A stretch of 64,000 bases of DNA, taken from positions 391,272 to 455,271 of the forward strand of contig NZ_JAPZVR010000001.1 of assembly GCF_027622855.1 (NCBI RefSeq). The letters run 5' to 3'. A program made the position numbers and the translations under genes. The notes beneath the pieces were generated by a model that did not search any database, was not told the DNA's origin, and worked only from the letters and a program-made list of their open reading frames with translations. This stretch comes from Glycomyces algeriensis (lineage in GTDB: Bacteria > Actinomycetota > Actinomycetes > Mycobacteriales > Micromonosporaceae). Below, piece after piece: positions 50,520 to 59,720 of the stretch. Within the stretch, counting starts at the first letter, position 1; the number at the start of each line of letters is the position of its first letter.

Positions 50520-53075
50520 ATGCACCCACTCCTGCGCAGAGGCCTCGCGGCGACCGCCGTGACCGGTCTCCTCACCGGCCTCGCGGCCGTGCCCGCCCAG
50601 GGCCAGGACGCCACCGTCCTCGCCGTCGACTTCGGACGGCTCGGCGGCGCGCCCGCCTACGGCGCCGTCGGCTCCCTCTACGGCATCTCCGAGAACGGCG
50701 TGCCGGGCGACAACCTCCTCGACTCCCTGTACATGTCCTCCATGGCCCCCAAGCCGACCGGCGGCACCCAGCACCCCAACGGCGACGCGAACGACGTGCT
50801 CGCCGCCCTCGCCGAGCACGACGGCGGCGACGCCTTCGTCAACCTCCAGGACTGGTACCCCGACTGGCCGTACCAGAACGACGGCATCTACGCCTACCTC
50901 GCCGAAGTCGAGGAGATGGTGCCGATCATGGAGGCCTCCGAGCACGCCGACCGGCTCGTCTACGTGCCCTTCAACGAACCGAACTGGATCTGGTACGGCC
51001 GCGGCGGGGACTACGACGGCGCCCTCGCCCGCTACCTCCACGACTGGGACCTCGCCTTCGAGCGCCTCCGCGAGATCGCCCCCGACACCCCCATCGCCGG
51101 GCCCAACGAGTCCCACTACGACGCCCGCTTCATGCGCGACTTCATGGAGCACGTCGTCGAAGCCGGCACCGTCCCCGACGTCGTCACCTGGCACGAGCTC
51201 TCCCCGGACTCCCTGCGCTACTACGCGGACAACGAGGCGAACTACCGCGCGCTCGAAGCCGAACTCGGCGTCGAACCGCGCCAGATCAACATCAACGAGT
51301 ACGGCAACAACCGCGACTTCGGCATGCCCGGCCAGATGATCCAGTGGGCCGCGATGTTCGAGGACACCGACGCGCTCGCCGACATGGCCTACTGGACCGC
51401 CGCGGGCGGCCTCTCCGGCAACGCCCCGCAGACCAACGTCCCCAACGGCGGCTGGTGGTTCCTCAAGACCTACTCGCAGATGACCGGGCAGACCGCGCTC
51501 GTCACCCCGCCGCAGGACAACGCCGTGGACACCCTCCAGGGCATCGCCACCTACGACGAGGCCAAGGACCAGGCCCAGATCCTCCTCGGCGGCGGCGCCG
51601 GCGACACCACCGTCGACCTCCAAGGCCTCGAGCTCGGCAGGAAGGTCACCGCCACAGTGCATGAGATCGCCTGGACCGGCAACGAGGGCTCCTCGCCCGC
51701 CCCGCAGGCCGTCGACCAGATCGCCCTGCGCCCCGACCGCGACGGCGACGCGAGCATCGCGCTCGACGACCTCGACCCCATGTCCGCCTACTGGATCACC
51801 CTCACCCCGGGCACCGGGAGGGCCGACACCGTCGAAGTCCCGTTCCACGGCACCTGGGAGGCCGAGGACGCCGCCGTCACCGCCGGCGCCGTCTACAACG
51901 AGGGCAGCGCCGCCAACCCGTTCGGCTTCCCCGCCTCCGGCGGCAAGAGCGTCGGCTCCCTCAACCGCGCCGACAGCCGCGTTGAATTCACTGTGGACGT
52001 ACCCGAGGCCGGCGCCTACGACCTCACCGTCACCTACGGCAACACCTACGGGCGCGACCTCGCCCAAGGCGCCTCGCCGACCGAGCAGTTCCTCACCGTC
52101 AACGGCGGCGAAGCCGCCACCGTCACCTACCCCTCCACCATGCAGTGGGGCTCCCGCGGCCAGGTCCACCTCCAAGTCGAACTCGAAGCGGGCGCGAACA
52201 CGATCGCACTCGCCAAGAGCGACCCCGAGGCCGGGACCGCCTACGGCGAAGCCGGGATCGACAAGATCGACCTGGCCCCCTCCGCAGTGGACACCCACAC
52301 CTATCCGGCCGTATTCGCCCGCACCGAAGGCGACGCCGATTACCAGTACGGCCACCGTGAAGGCGTCAAGGTCAACGGCGACGAGCAGGTCGTCTTCGAC
52401 GTCTACGCCCCCGCCGACGGCTACTACGAAGTCACCGCCGACACCGACGGCAAGGGCGAACTCACCGTCCTCGGACCGCACGGCGAGAACATCGCGTTCG
52501 GCCTTGAGGAGGAGCAGACCCTCGCCCTCCACGAAGGCGTCAACCGCATCGCCCTGAGCGCCGAGCGAGGAACCCTCCACGTCCACGACCTCACCGTCAC
52601 CGGCGACGGCGGCACCGAGGACTTCACCCGGATCGCGGCCGCCGACGCCGAACTCTCCGGCACCGCCGCACTCACCGAGAACACCTGGGCCGGCGACGAT
52701 GTGGCCATCACCGGCGTGGGCGGCGGCGAAGGCAACACCGCCACGCTCCACGTCTCCGCCGACGAGGCCGGGCCGCACCTGCTGCTCGTCCACTACGCCA
52801 ACGACGAGCGCACCGGCGGCCACGCCTACAACACCAACATCATCTCCCGCTACGCCGAGTTCACCGTGAACGGCGAAACCGCCGCCGCAGTGCCGATGCG
52901 CGGCACCTGGAGCTGGAACGACTTCTGGTCCTACCCGCTCATCGTCGACCTCGAAGCCGGTACCAACACCATCGAAATCGGCAACGCGGGCCTGCGCACC
53001 GACATCGGCGACCGCGAAGGCCGCACCGCCGACTTCGACCACTTCGAGCTCGCGCCGCTCCTGAACCAGCCCTGA
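50520..53075 (+). CDS. secreted clan-A-like glycoside hydrolase with CBM-like domains
   Basis: An 851-residue exported enzyme. Signal peptide about 1-28 (LAATAVTGLLTGLAAVPAQG). The N-terminal 330 residues are a (beta/alpha)8 barrel with acid/base Glu in VPFNEPNWIW and nucleophile Glu in QININEYGNN, the GH39/clan GH-A spacing. Two C-terminal beta-sandwiches starting at GTWEAEDAAVTAG and near TFARTEGDADY look like CBM6/35-type modules. It should cleave an external glycan into products taken up by the adjacent transporter. I prefer ATG 50520 (GAAAGGG upstream) over 50496. Family number is not certain. Confidence 0.78.
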   Translation: MHPLLRRGLAATAVTGLLTGLAAVPAQGQDATVLAVDFGRLGGAPAYGAVGSLYGISENGVPGDNLLDSLYMSSMAPKPTGGTQHPNGDANDVLAALAEHDGGDAFVNLQDWYPDWPYQNDGIYAYLAEVEEMVPIMEASEHADRLVYVPFNEPNWIWYGRGGDYDGALARYLHDWDLAFERLREIAPDTPIAGPNESHYDARFMRDFMEHVVEAGTVPDVVTWHELSPDSLRYYADNEANYRALEAELGVEPRQININEYGNNRDFGMPGQMIQWAAMFEDTDALADMAYWTAAGGLSGNAPQTNVPNGGWWFLKTYSQMTGQTALVTPPQDNAVDTLQGIATYDEAKDQAQILLGGGAGDTTVDLQGLELGRKVTATVHEIAWTGNEGSSPAPQAVDQIALRPDRDGDASIALDDLDPMSAYWITLTPGTGRADTVEVPFHGTWEAEDAAVTAGAVYNEGSAANPFGFPASGGKSVGSLNRADSRVEFTVDVPEAGAYDLTVTYGNTYGRDLAQGASPTEQFLTVNGGEAATVTYPSTMQWGSRGQVHLQVELEAGANTIALAKSDPEAGTAYGEAGIDKIDLAPSAVDTHTYPAVFARTEGDADYQYGHREGVKVNGDEQVVFDVYAPADGYYEVTADTDGKGELTVLGPHGENIAFGLEEEQTLALHEGVNRIALSAERGTLHVHDLTVTGDGGTEDFTRIAAADAELSGTAALTENTWAGDDVAITGVGGGEGNTATLHVSADEAGPHLLLVHYANDERTGGHAYNTNIISRYAEFTVNGETAAAVPMRGTWSWNDFWSYPLIVDLEAGTNTIEIGNAGLRTDIGDREGRTADFDHFELAPLLNQP

Positions 53076-53116
53076 GCGACTGGCGCTTTACGACTCGCAA
53101 GCTTCGTCAAGGGGCT

Positions 53117-53146
53117 CGAGCCCGCCCCATCACTGGGGCGGGCTCG
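53117..53146 (+). terminator. hairpin after secreted glycosidase
   Basis: Perfect 12-bp stem CGAGCCCGCCCC / GGGGCGGGCTCG with a 6-nt loop, between the secreted enzyme and alpha-galactosidase. May attenuate rather than stop transcription. Confidence 0.75.
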
Positions 53147-53193
53147 CACCACGACCGGCACCACCGAAAGCCCGAACCTATGAAAGGACGTCC

Positions 53194-55269
53194 ATGCCAG
53201 CGCACGACTCCCGCCTCTGGACCATCGACACGCCGAACACGAGCTACGTCGTGGCCGTGGACGACCACGACCGGCTCCGCGGCCTCCACTGGGGACCACG
53301 ACTGAGCCCCGAGCAGGCGCTGGCCCTCCTCGACCTGCCGGAGTCGCCGTTCCGGCCCGTCGTGGGCCGCGAGCCGCGCTTCGACCTCGGCGCGGCATCG
53401 GCGTTCCAGTACGGCCACAACGGCCTCCAGGTCCGCTTCAGCGACGGCACGCGGGACCTCGAACTCGTCTTCGCCGAGGCGATCGAGGAGGACGGCGACC
53501 TCACGCTCGTCTTCGCCGACCGGCACTACCCGCTCGAAGTGCGCACCCGCTACCGCAGCCACCCCGGCTCCGACGTCATCGAGCGCACGCTGGCCCTGCG
53601 CAACACCGGCACCGAGGCGATCGACGTCGTGCGCGCCGACTCGGCGACCTGGGTCGTGCCCGGCCTCGACACCCCGCGCCTGAGCCAACTCCACGGCGAA
53701 TGGGGCGCCGAAACGCAGCTCACCCGCACCACGATCCCGTACGGCGAGACCGTGATCGGCTCCCGGCGCGGGATCACGAGCCACCAGGCGAACCCGTGGG
53801 TCGCCATCGACGACGGTGCGGCCACCGAGACCTCCGGCCCGGTCTGGTCGACCGCGCTCGCCTGGAGCGGGACCTGGCGCATCACCGTCGAGAAGGGACC
53901 CACGGGCAGCGTCGTCGTCTCCGCCGGCTTCGGGCACGACCCGATCGCGATCCGCCTGAGCGGCGGCGAGACGCTCGAGACCCCGATCGCGGCCGGACTC
54001 CACACCGCCGGCGGCTTCGCCTCGGCCGCGAGCGCCTGGCACGACTACGCGCTCGCGCACGTCCTGCCGCACCCCGACGAGGTTCGCCCGATCCTCTACA
54101 ACTCCTGGGAGGCAACGGAGTTCGACTTCACCGCCGAGGACCAGATGCGCCTGGCCGACCGGGCGGCGGCCATGGGCTGCGAGCTGTTCGTCATGGACGA
54201 CGGCTGGTTCGGCGCCCGCGTCAGCGACCGCGCCGGGCTGGGCGACTGGACCCCGAACCCCGACCGGTTCCCTGACGGCCTGGGGCCCTTGATCAAGCAC
54301 GTCCACAGCCGCGGGATGCGGTTCGGGATCTGGGTCGAGCCCGAGATGGTCAACCCCGATTCGGACCTGTACCGGGCCCACCCGGACTGGGTCTACCACC
54401 AGCCGCACCGCCGCCGCAGCGAAGTGCGCCAGCAGCTCGTGCTGAACCTGGCCCGCCCCGACGTGGCCGAGCACCTCCACGCCCGCCTCGACGAGCTCTT
54501 GAGCCAGAACGAGATCGACTTCGTCAAGTGGGACATGAACCGGCCCTTCACCGAGGCGGGCTGGCCGGACGGCGAGGACCCGGACCGGCTCTGGTTCGAC
54601 CACACCCGCAACCTCTACGCGATCCTCGACCGGCTCCGCGCCGACCACCCGAATCTGCGGATCGAGTCGTGCTCCTCCGGCGGCGGCCGCGTCGACTTCG
54701 GCATCCTGCGCCGCACCGACCAGGTGTGGACCTCGGACAACACCGATGCGCTGGACCGGATCGCCATCCAGGACGGCTTCGCGCAGGTCTACCCCGCCCG
54801 GGTCATGGGCGCATGGGTCACCGACTCGCCGAACCCGTTGACCCGCAGGGAGGTCCCGCTCGACTTCCGCTTCCATGCGGCGATGGCCGGGGTGCTCGCC
54901 GTCGGCGGCGACCTGCGCGTCTGGAGCGACGCCGACCAGGCCCGCGGCGCGGAACTGGTGGCCGACTACAAGCGGATCCGCCACGCCGTGCAGCTGGGCC
55001 GCCGCCACCCGCTGCAGGCCGGTGCCGTCACGGGCGTCCAGTACGACCGGGGCGATCAGACGGTGGTCCTGGCCTGGCGCCGGGCCCGGTCCTTCGCCTA
55101 CCCGGACCCGCTGCTCAAGCTCCACGGGCTCGACCCCGACGCCCGCTACCGCGACGAGCGCACCGGCCGCGTCCACCACGGCGCGATCCTCGCCGCGCAC
55201 GGCCTCGAACTGGGCCTCGACCCGGCCGACTACGCCTCGGCGATGATCGAGCTGACGAGGCTTCCGTAA
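53194..55269 (+). CDS. GH36 alpha-galactosidase
   Basis: A 691-residue cytoplasmic GH36 enzyme removing terminal alpha-galactose. The N-terminal beta-super-sandwich (1-300) includes RPVVGREPRFDLGAASAFQYG. The barrel shows YNSWEATEFDF, DDGWFGAR, GIWVEPEMVNPDSD, the nucleophile Asp in DFVKWDMNRPF and the acid/base Asp in WTSDNTDALDR; SCSSGGGRVDFG is a family signature. No signal peptide, so it acts after uptake. Preceded by GAAAGG; an own promoter or readthrough past the hairpin is possible. Confidence 0.93.
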   Translation: MPAHDSRLWTIDTPNTSYVVAVDDHDRLRGLHWGPRLSPEQALALLDLPESPFRPVVGREPRFDLGAASAFQYGHNGLQVRFSDGTRDLELVFAEAIEEDGDLTLVFADRHYPLEVRTRYRSHPGSDVIERTLALRNTGTEAIDVVRADSATWVVPGLDTPRLSQLHGEWGAETQLTRTTIPYGETVIGSRRGITSHQANPWVAIDDGAATETSGPVWSTALAWSGTWRITVEKGPTGSVVVSAGFGHDPIAIRLSGGETLETPIAAGLHTAGGFASAASAWHDYALAHVLPHPDEVRPILYNSWEATEFDFTAEDQMRLADRAAAMGCELFVMDDGWFGARVSDRAGLGDWTPNPDRFPDGLGPLIKHVHSRGMRFGIWVEPEMVNPDSDLYRAHPDWVYHQPHRRRSEVRQQLVLNLARPDVAEHLHARLDELLSQNEIDFVKWDMNRPFTEAGWPDGEDPDRLWFDHTRNLYAILDRLRADHPNLRIESCSSGGGRVDFGILRRTDQVWTSDNTDALDRIAIQDGFAQVYPARVMGAWVTDSPNPLTRREVPLDFRFHAAMAGVLAVGGDLRVWSDADQARGAELVADYKRIRHAVQLGRRHPLQAGAVTGVQYDRGDQTVVLAWRRARSFAYPDPLLKLHGLDPDARYRDERTGRVHHGAILAAHGLELGLDPADYASAMIELTRLP

Positions 55270-55285
55270 GGAGTCCCGGCCGGAC

Positions 55286-55311
55286 GGCGGCGGGCGAGGT
55301 CGCCCGCCGCC
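55286..55311 (+). terminator. hairpin after alpha-galactosidase
   Basis: GGCGGCGGGCGA with TCGCCCGCCGCC, 12-bp stem, very short loop. The following 240 bp to 55549 hold no gene I can see. Confidence 0.72.
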
Positions 55312-55548
55312 GCGGTCCAGGTCCGTCTCGTCTGCGGCTGCCTATCGCTCGACGGGCGCAGTACTGCGGACGAAAGTGTCAGGCAGCGCGCGCTGCTCGG
55401 GCGCGGGCCTGACTGGCAGGCTCGGCTCAGAAGTCCGCGCGTCCGCCATGTCGCCGAGCGAGACGTTCCGGCGCCTCGCGTTGGCGCACGGCTGTTTCTG
55501 CGACCGTGCGCGCCGGGGGCTGCTGCGCCGCAGGTTAGAGTCCGGCTC

Positions 55549-56052
55549 ATGATCGCGACCCTCATCGCCGAGCATCCGTGGCTGAGCCCGGTCCTCCTCG
55601 TCATCGTGATCGTGCTCGGGTACCTCGTAGGTCCGTGGTTGCTGGCCCGCCAGGCGATCGCGTGGGCGCTCGCAATGGCATCGGTCCTTGTGGTCGCTGT
55701 GGCGGCCGTGGTCCCCGAGGATCGTGAGCTGTACGCGCGCTGCGAGGTCGCGTGGTCGCTGCCGACTCCCGACCGGGTCGAGCCGTTCGCCAACCTCGTG
55801 CTCTTCATCCCGATCGCGTTCCTCATCGCGGTCGCCGCGAAGCGACCGCTGCTCGGACTCCTTGCGGGCGCAGTGTTCTCCGCACTCATCGAGGCGGTCC
55901 AAGCGCTGCTCCCCGCCATCGGGCGGTCATGCGACACCGGCGACTTCACCGCCAACGCCCTCGGAGCACTCGGGGGAGCAGCACTCGCCTGGGCGGTCAT
56001 CCGCCGATCGGCACGCGGCGCGGACGATCGGCCGAAGGCCGAGACCGCCTGA
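55549..56052 (+). CDS. VanZ-like membrane protein
   Basis: A 167-residue four- or five-helix membrane protein. The VanZ pattern is seen in VEPFANLVLFIPIAFLIAV, FSALIEAVQALLPAIGRSCDTGDFTANALGALGGAALAW (the conserved E-x-N ... Q ... R-x2-D-x2-D-x3-N-x2-G line). VanZ itself gives low-level teicoplanin resistance; distant members in actinobacteria are of unknown role. No vancomycin-resistance genes are nearby. Confidence 0.82.
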   Translation: MIATLIAEHPWLSPVLLVIVIVLGYLVGPWLLARQAIAWALAMASVLVVAVAAVVPEDRELYARCEVAWSLPTPDRVEPFANLVLFIPIAFLIAVAAKRPLLGLLAGAVFSALIEAVQALLPAIGRSCDTGDFTANALGALGGAALAWAVIRRSARGADDRPKAETA

Positions 56053-56132
56053 CCTCCGCCCGCTCCCACCGGACCGAGTGTCGCCCTTAGGACGTGCTCG
56101 AATCGGCGAGGCGCAGCCGTCGCCCGCCCGGA

Positions 56133-56169
56133 AGGGCCTGCGAATGCCGATGTCGTACTCGCAGGCCCT
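56133..56169. terminator. hairpin between convergent genes
   Basis: AGGGCCTGCGA / TCGCAGGCCCT, perfect 11-bp arms, loop 15 nt, between VanZ-like (+) and DUF4132 (-). Confidence 0.7.
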
Positions 56170-56204
56170 ACGACGGAGCGAGCGGGACCGTTCCTGAACT
56201 CGCC

Positions 56205-59200
56205 CTACACGTTCGCGGTGACGCGGGTGAGCGCGCCGAGTGCCTCCGAGGCGGCGATCGGATCGACTTCGGTCGGGTGGGCGCCCTCGCTGGACGCGGT
56301 GTAGTCCGCGGTCGCGCGCAGGTGCACGGCGACGACGGTCTGGAGCTCTGCGGCGTCGACCCTGCCCTCGTAGGCCTCGACGCCCGGATCGAGCCTGACG
56401 ACGACGAAACCGCCCGTCGGGAGCGGGCGGTGGAAGCCCGGCTCGACCCACAGGCCGTTGAGCGGCCCCCGGTGCCAGCCCTGGCGGGCCAGGCCGAGGA
56501 CGCTCCCGGACTTGAGGGTCGCGCCGTCGAAGCGGGTGATCCGACCGGTCTTCGACTCCTCGTCGGTGAACGCCATGACCGGGCGCGCGAGCTGCGGGAA
56601 CGGCTGGAGGATCTCGTAGTCGGTGAAGACCTCCTCCCAGGCCGCGAGCCGGTCGCCGAGCGCGACCGGGTGCGCCACCCGGATCAGCGCCTCGTCGGGC
56701 AGGGTCCACCCGCGGTCCTCGACGTCCGTGACCGTGCGATCCTCGGCCAGGCGGAAACCAGTTGTCTCCCCATCGGTCTCGGCCAGCCACACGAGCCGGG
56801 CGGCGAGGTGCCGCATGACCGGGTGGCGGGCGAAGAACTCCCCGAACTCCGGCACCGTCCAGGTGCGACCCTCGACCATGGCGAGCTCGAGCCGCCGCAG
56901 CTGCTCCTTCGCGACGGCGGCGAGCTCTTTCTTCAAGCGGGAGAACCGTTCGTACGCGGCTTTGGCGGTCTCGGCGTCGTCCTGCGCGCCTGGTCTGGGC
57001 AGGCTCTTGAGCGCCCGTCCGTCCTCAGCGGTCACGAACGGCTTCAGCTGCTCGTCGAAGCCGACCGTGAAGCGCCGCGGCCCGTAGTCGAGGACGAGGC
57101 TCACCTCCTCGTCGAGCCCGAAGTCGGGCACGAGCCGGTCGGCGAGCTGCTCGGTGGTGAGGCCCAGCCGCTCGGCGACCGCTTCGACCTGCCGCCCGGC
57201 CTCCTCCTTGAGGGCCTTGAACTCGGCCTTCTTGGCGATGGCGTGGAGGGTCCGCAGGGAGGTCTCCGAGCCGATCGCGCCCAGGACCCGGAGCCCGGCG
57301 ACGGCGCGCTTGTGCTGGCCCTGGCCGGGCCACCGGCGGACCGTCGCGGCGATCTCGGCCACGACGTCGTCGTCGGCGAAATGGGCGAGCTGGGTGAACG
57401 CCCACCCGTCCTTGGCCGGCGCGCCGGCGGCCGTCCACTGCTCGAACAGCTTCAAGGAGAAACGGGTGAGCGAGGCGGCGTCGCAGGTCCCGGTGACGAC
57501 TTCGACGCCCGCGTACGGGAGTTCGGGGGTGTCGAGGGCGAGAACGGTGAGCAAGTGCTCCACCGATGCGGGCGGCAGCGCGGATTCGCGTCCTTTGAGG
57601 AGCACTTGGGGCAGCATGGCGGGGCTCGCCCACGCCGGTGCCCGGGGGATCTTGGCGCCGGGGGGATCGAGCGGGTCGGAGTCGAGGAGGACGCCGATCG
57701 CCGCGGAGGCGGCCTCGCCGTACTCCTTCGCTGCCGTGGCCACCGTCTCGGCGCCGTGGACGGCGCTCAGGTGCCGCAGTGCGGCGTTCGCGGCCCGGCG
57801 CAGCGCGGTGTCGCCGCCGAGCGCGTCGGGGACGAGAAGGCGCGCCGCCGCGTCGGCGTGCCGGTCGAACCAGCGCATCGCCACCGGGGTCAGGGACTTG
57901 GCCTGGGCGAGCCAGTCGGCGGCGATGCGGGCGGCCGCGGGGTTCTGGATCGGGATGAGCACTTCGGCGAGTGCGCTGCGGCCCTTGGCGAGGGCGAAGA
58001 CCCGGTCGGCGACCGTCTCCCCGAACCTGCCGAGCAGGCGCATGAGGTGCACGTCGAGGGGGTACCGGGCGGTGCCGTGCCACCGCGCGAGCACCGGCTC
58101 GGCGGCCTCGACGGGGGCCCAGGCGAGGAAGTCGATCAGGAAGTCGTAGTCGGGGTACTGCTCGATGTACGAGAGGAAGCGGTCCACGTCCCCGGGGCCG
58201 TACTCCCGGTAGGGCTCGTCGTCGCGGAGGGTCGCCCAGCGCCGCATCTCGTCGGCGTCGGCCCAGACCAGGCGCGTCTCGGACGCGGGCGCGAGGCCCT
58301 CGACCACGACCGCCTTGCGCCGCTTGGCCTTCCACGGCGGTGCGACCAGCAGCCGCGGCAGTGCGTCGGCGGGGGCGTCGGGCACCGCCTCGGGGGCGTC
58401 GAGGAGCGCCGCGATAGCCTCGCGGGTCTCCTCGCCGGCATCGGGCAGGGCGGCGGCCAGCGCCGGGGACGACCTGACGACGCCCGCGAGCCGCTCCCGG
58501 GACGCGGGGTCGCCGCCGGCGCGGGCGGCGACGACGCGGAGCATCCGGTGCGGGAACCGCTCGGCGGCCTCCATCACCGCGGTGAGCGCGCCGGGGAGTT
58601 CCAGCTTGTCGACCAGGCAGGCGGTGGCCTCGTCCGCGGGCAGGAGGCCGATCGCGGTCATGAGGGCGGCGCGGGCGGGCTTGGAGATTCGGGAGTACGC
58701 ATTGTCCAAGGTGCGGACCAGGATCGGCAGCGCGGCCGTGCCGAGCCCTGCCACCAGCGGAGCGAGGGAGCGTTCACCGATCTCCTTGAGGTTGAGGCCG
58801 CGTCGCTCGACGACGTGCAGGTGCAGCGGATCAGCTGCGAAGGACCACCGCATCCAGTCGTCGGCGCAGCGCTCTTCGAAGTACCCTGTGGACGCCTTGA
58901 CGGCCTCCTCGACCCAGTCGGCCTCGGTCGGCATGAGGATCGCCGCGCCGACGCACCGGTGCGGGTCGGTGCGGCGGGCGCCGACCGCGGCGGCGACCTC
59001 CCGGTACTCGGCCTCGGAGGCCGTCGCCAGGATCGAGCGGACGCGGTGGACCGCGGGCTGGGCGCGCCGCCAGCCGGGCTGGTCCCATTTGGAGTAGACG
59101 CCGATCGACGCGTCGGTGACGGCGCGTTCGTCGCGGGCGAACGTGTGGGCCTGGCACATCGCGGACTCGAGGACGGCGACGGTGGCGAAGGCGAGCCCGT

Positions 59201-59585
59201 GGTCGGTGATCCAGGCGTCCAGGTGCCGCACGCGGGCCGCAACGGGAATCGTGTTGTACTCGCGCTGGTGCGTCTCAGTGCTCTCCAGCAGGTGCATCAG
59301 GGCGGCCGCCGCGACCGGGTCCGGCCGCCCCTCGAGGTGGGCGGCTATCGCCGGAGGGTAGACCTTGTTCTCCCATGAGGCGAGCCTTTGGTCGAGCAGC
59401 GGCCGCAACTCGGCGATGCGCCGGGCCACGGCCTCGGACGCTCCCGGATCGACCGCGGGGTCGAAGTCGGTGTTCGCGAGGTCTCGGCCGCGCCGCGGCG
59501 GTACGTGCCGCCGCCATTTCGCGGGGAGGAGGAGGCGGTCCTCATCCGGGCCGGGGGCGGGACGGGACGTCTCGGACTGTTTCAT
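56205..59585 (-). CDS. large HEAT-repeat protein with C-terminal DUF4132
   Basis: A 1126-residue protein. The middle 650 residues (about 180-830) are helical repeats of HEAT/ARM type (e.g. ALPILVRTLDNAYSRISKPARAALMTAIGLL, TALRRAANAALRHLSAVHG). The C-terminal region (about 860-1060: LKPFVTAEDGRALKSLPRPG, RRLELAMVEGRTWTVPEFGEFFARHPVMRHLAARLVWL, EEVFTDYEILQPFPQL) matches DUF4132, often found with WGR domains in MolR-like proteins. No WGR is visible here. Start ATG 59583-59585; an upstream TTG frame adds 34 residues with doubtful homology. Function unknown; scaffold-like. Confidence 0.83.
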   Translation of the reverse strand: MKQSETSRPAPGPDEDRLLLPAKWRRHVPPRRGRDLANTDFDPAVDPGASEAVARRIAELRPLLDQRLASWENKVYPPAIAAHLEGRPDPVAAAALMHLLESTETHQREYNTIPVAARVRHLDAWITDHGLAFATVAVLESAMCQAHTFARDERAVTDASIGVYSKWDQPGWRRAQPAVHRVRSILATASEAEYREVAAAVGARRTDPHRCVGAAILMPTEADWVEEAVKASTGYFEERCADDWMRWSFAADPLHLHVVERRGLNLKEIGERSLAPLVAGLGTAALPILVRTLDNAYSRISKPARAALMTAIGLLPADEATACLVDKLELPGALTAVMEAAERFPHRMLRVVAARAGGDPASRERLAGVVRSSPALAAALPDAGEETREAIAALLDAPEAVPDAPADALPRLLVAPPWKAKRRKAVVVEGLAPASETRLVWADADEMRRWATLRDDEPYREYGPGDVDRFLSYIEQYPDYDFLIDFLAWAPVEAAEPVLARWHGTARYPLDVHLMRLLGRFGETVADRVFALAKGRSALAEVLIPIQNPAAARIAADWLAQAKSLTPVAMRWFDRHADAAARLLVPDALGGDTALRRAANAALRHLSAVHGAETVATAAKEYGEAASAAIGVLLDSDPLDPPGAKIPRAPAWASPAMLPQVLLKGRESALPPASVEHLLTVLALDTPELPYAGVEVVTGTCDAASLTRFSLKLFEQWTAAGAPAKDGWAFTQLAHFADDDVVAEIAATVRRWPGQGQHKRAVAGLRVLGAIGSETSLRTLHAIAKKAEFKALKEEAGRQVEAVAERLGLTTEQLADRLVPDFGLDEEVSLVLDYGPRRFTVGFDEQLKPFVTAEDGRALKSLPRPGAQDDAETAKAAYERFSRLKKELAAVAKEQLRRLELAMVEGRTWTVPEFGEFFARHPVMRHLAARLVWLAETDGETTGFRLAEDRTVTDVEDRGWTLPDEALIRVAHPVALGDRLAAWEEVFTDYEILQPFPQLARPVMAFTDEESKTGRITRFDGATLKSGSVLGLARQGWHRGPLNGLWVEPGFHRPLPTGGFVVVRLDPGVEAYEGRVDAAELQTVVAVHLRATADYTASSEGAHPTEVDPIAASEALGALTRVTANV

Positions 59586-59720
59586 GTCGCGCAGCCTAAA
59601 GGGGCCGACCGACAGGCGAGCACCGGCATGTTCGAACAGTGTCCCCTTGGGCGCGTTGGCGATTCGCCACTCGGAGATCGACTGCAAGTCCTTGGGCTAG
59701 CGGTCGGCCGCGCCGAGTCG

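Noticed and set aside
55549..56052. Vancomycin-resistance locus
   Set aside because: Only a distant VanZ-like protein; no ligase, dehydrogenase or dipeptidase is nearby.
56094..59378. 1094-residue plus-strand open frame
   Set aside because: Antisense shadow of the DUF4132 gene, with the same GC-codon composition.
59586..59687. 34-residue N-terminal extension of the DUF4132 protein
   Set aside because: Depends on a TTG start with no ribosome site; the ATG at 59583-59585 begins the supported protein.
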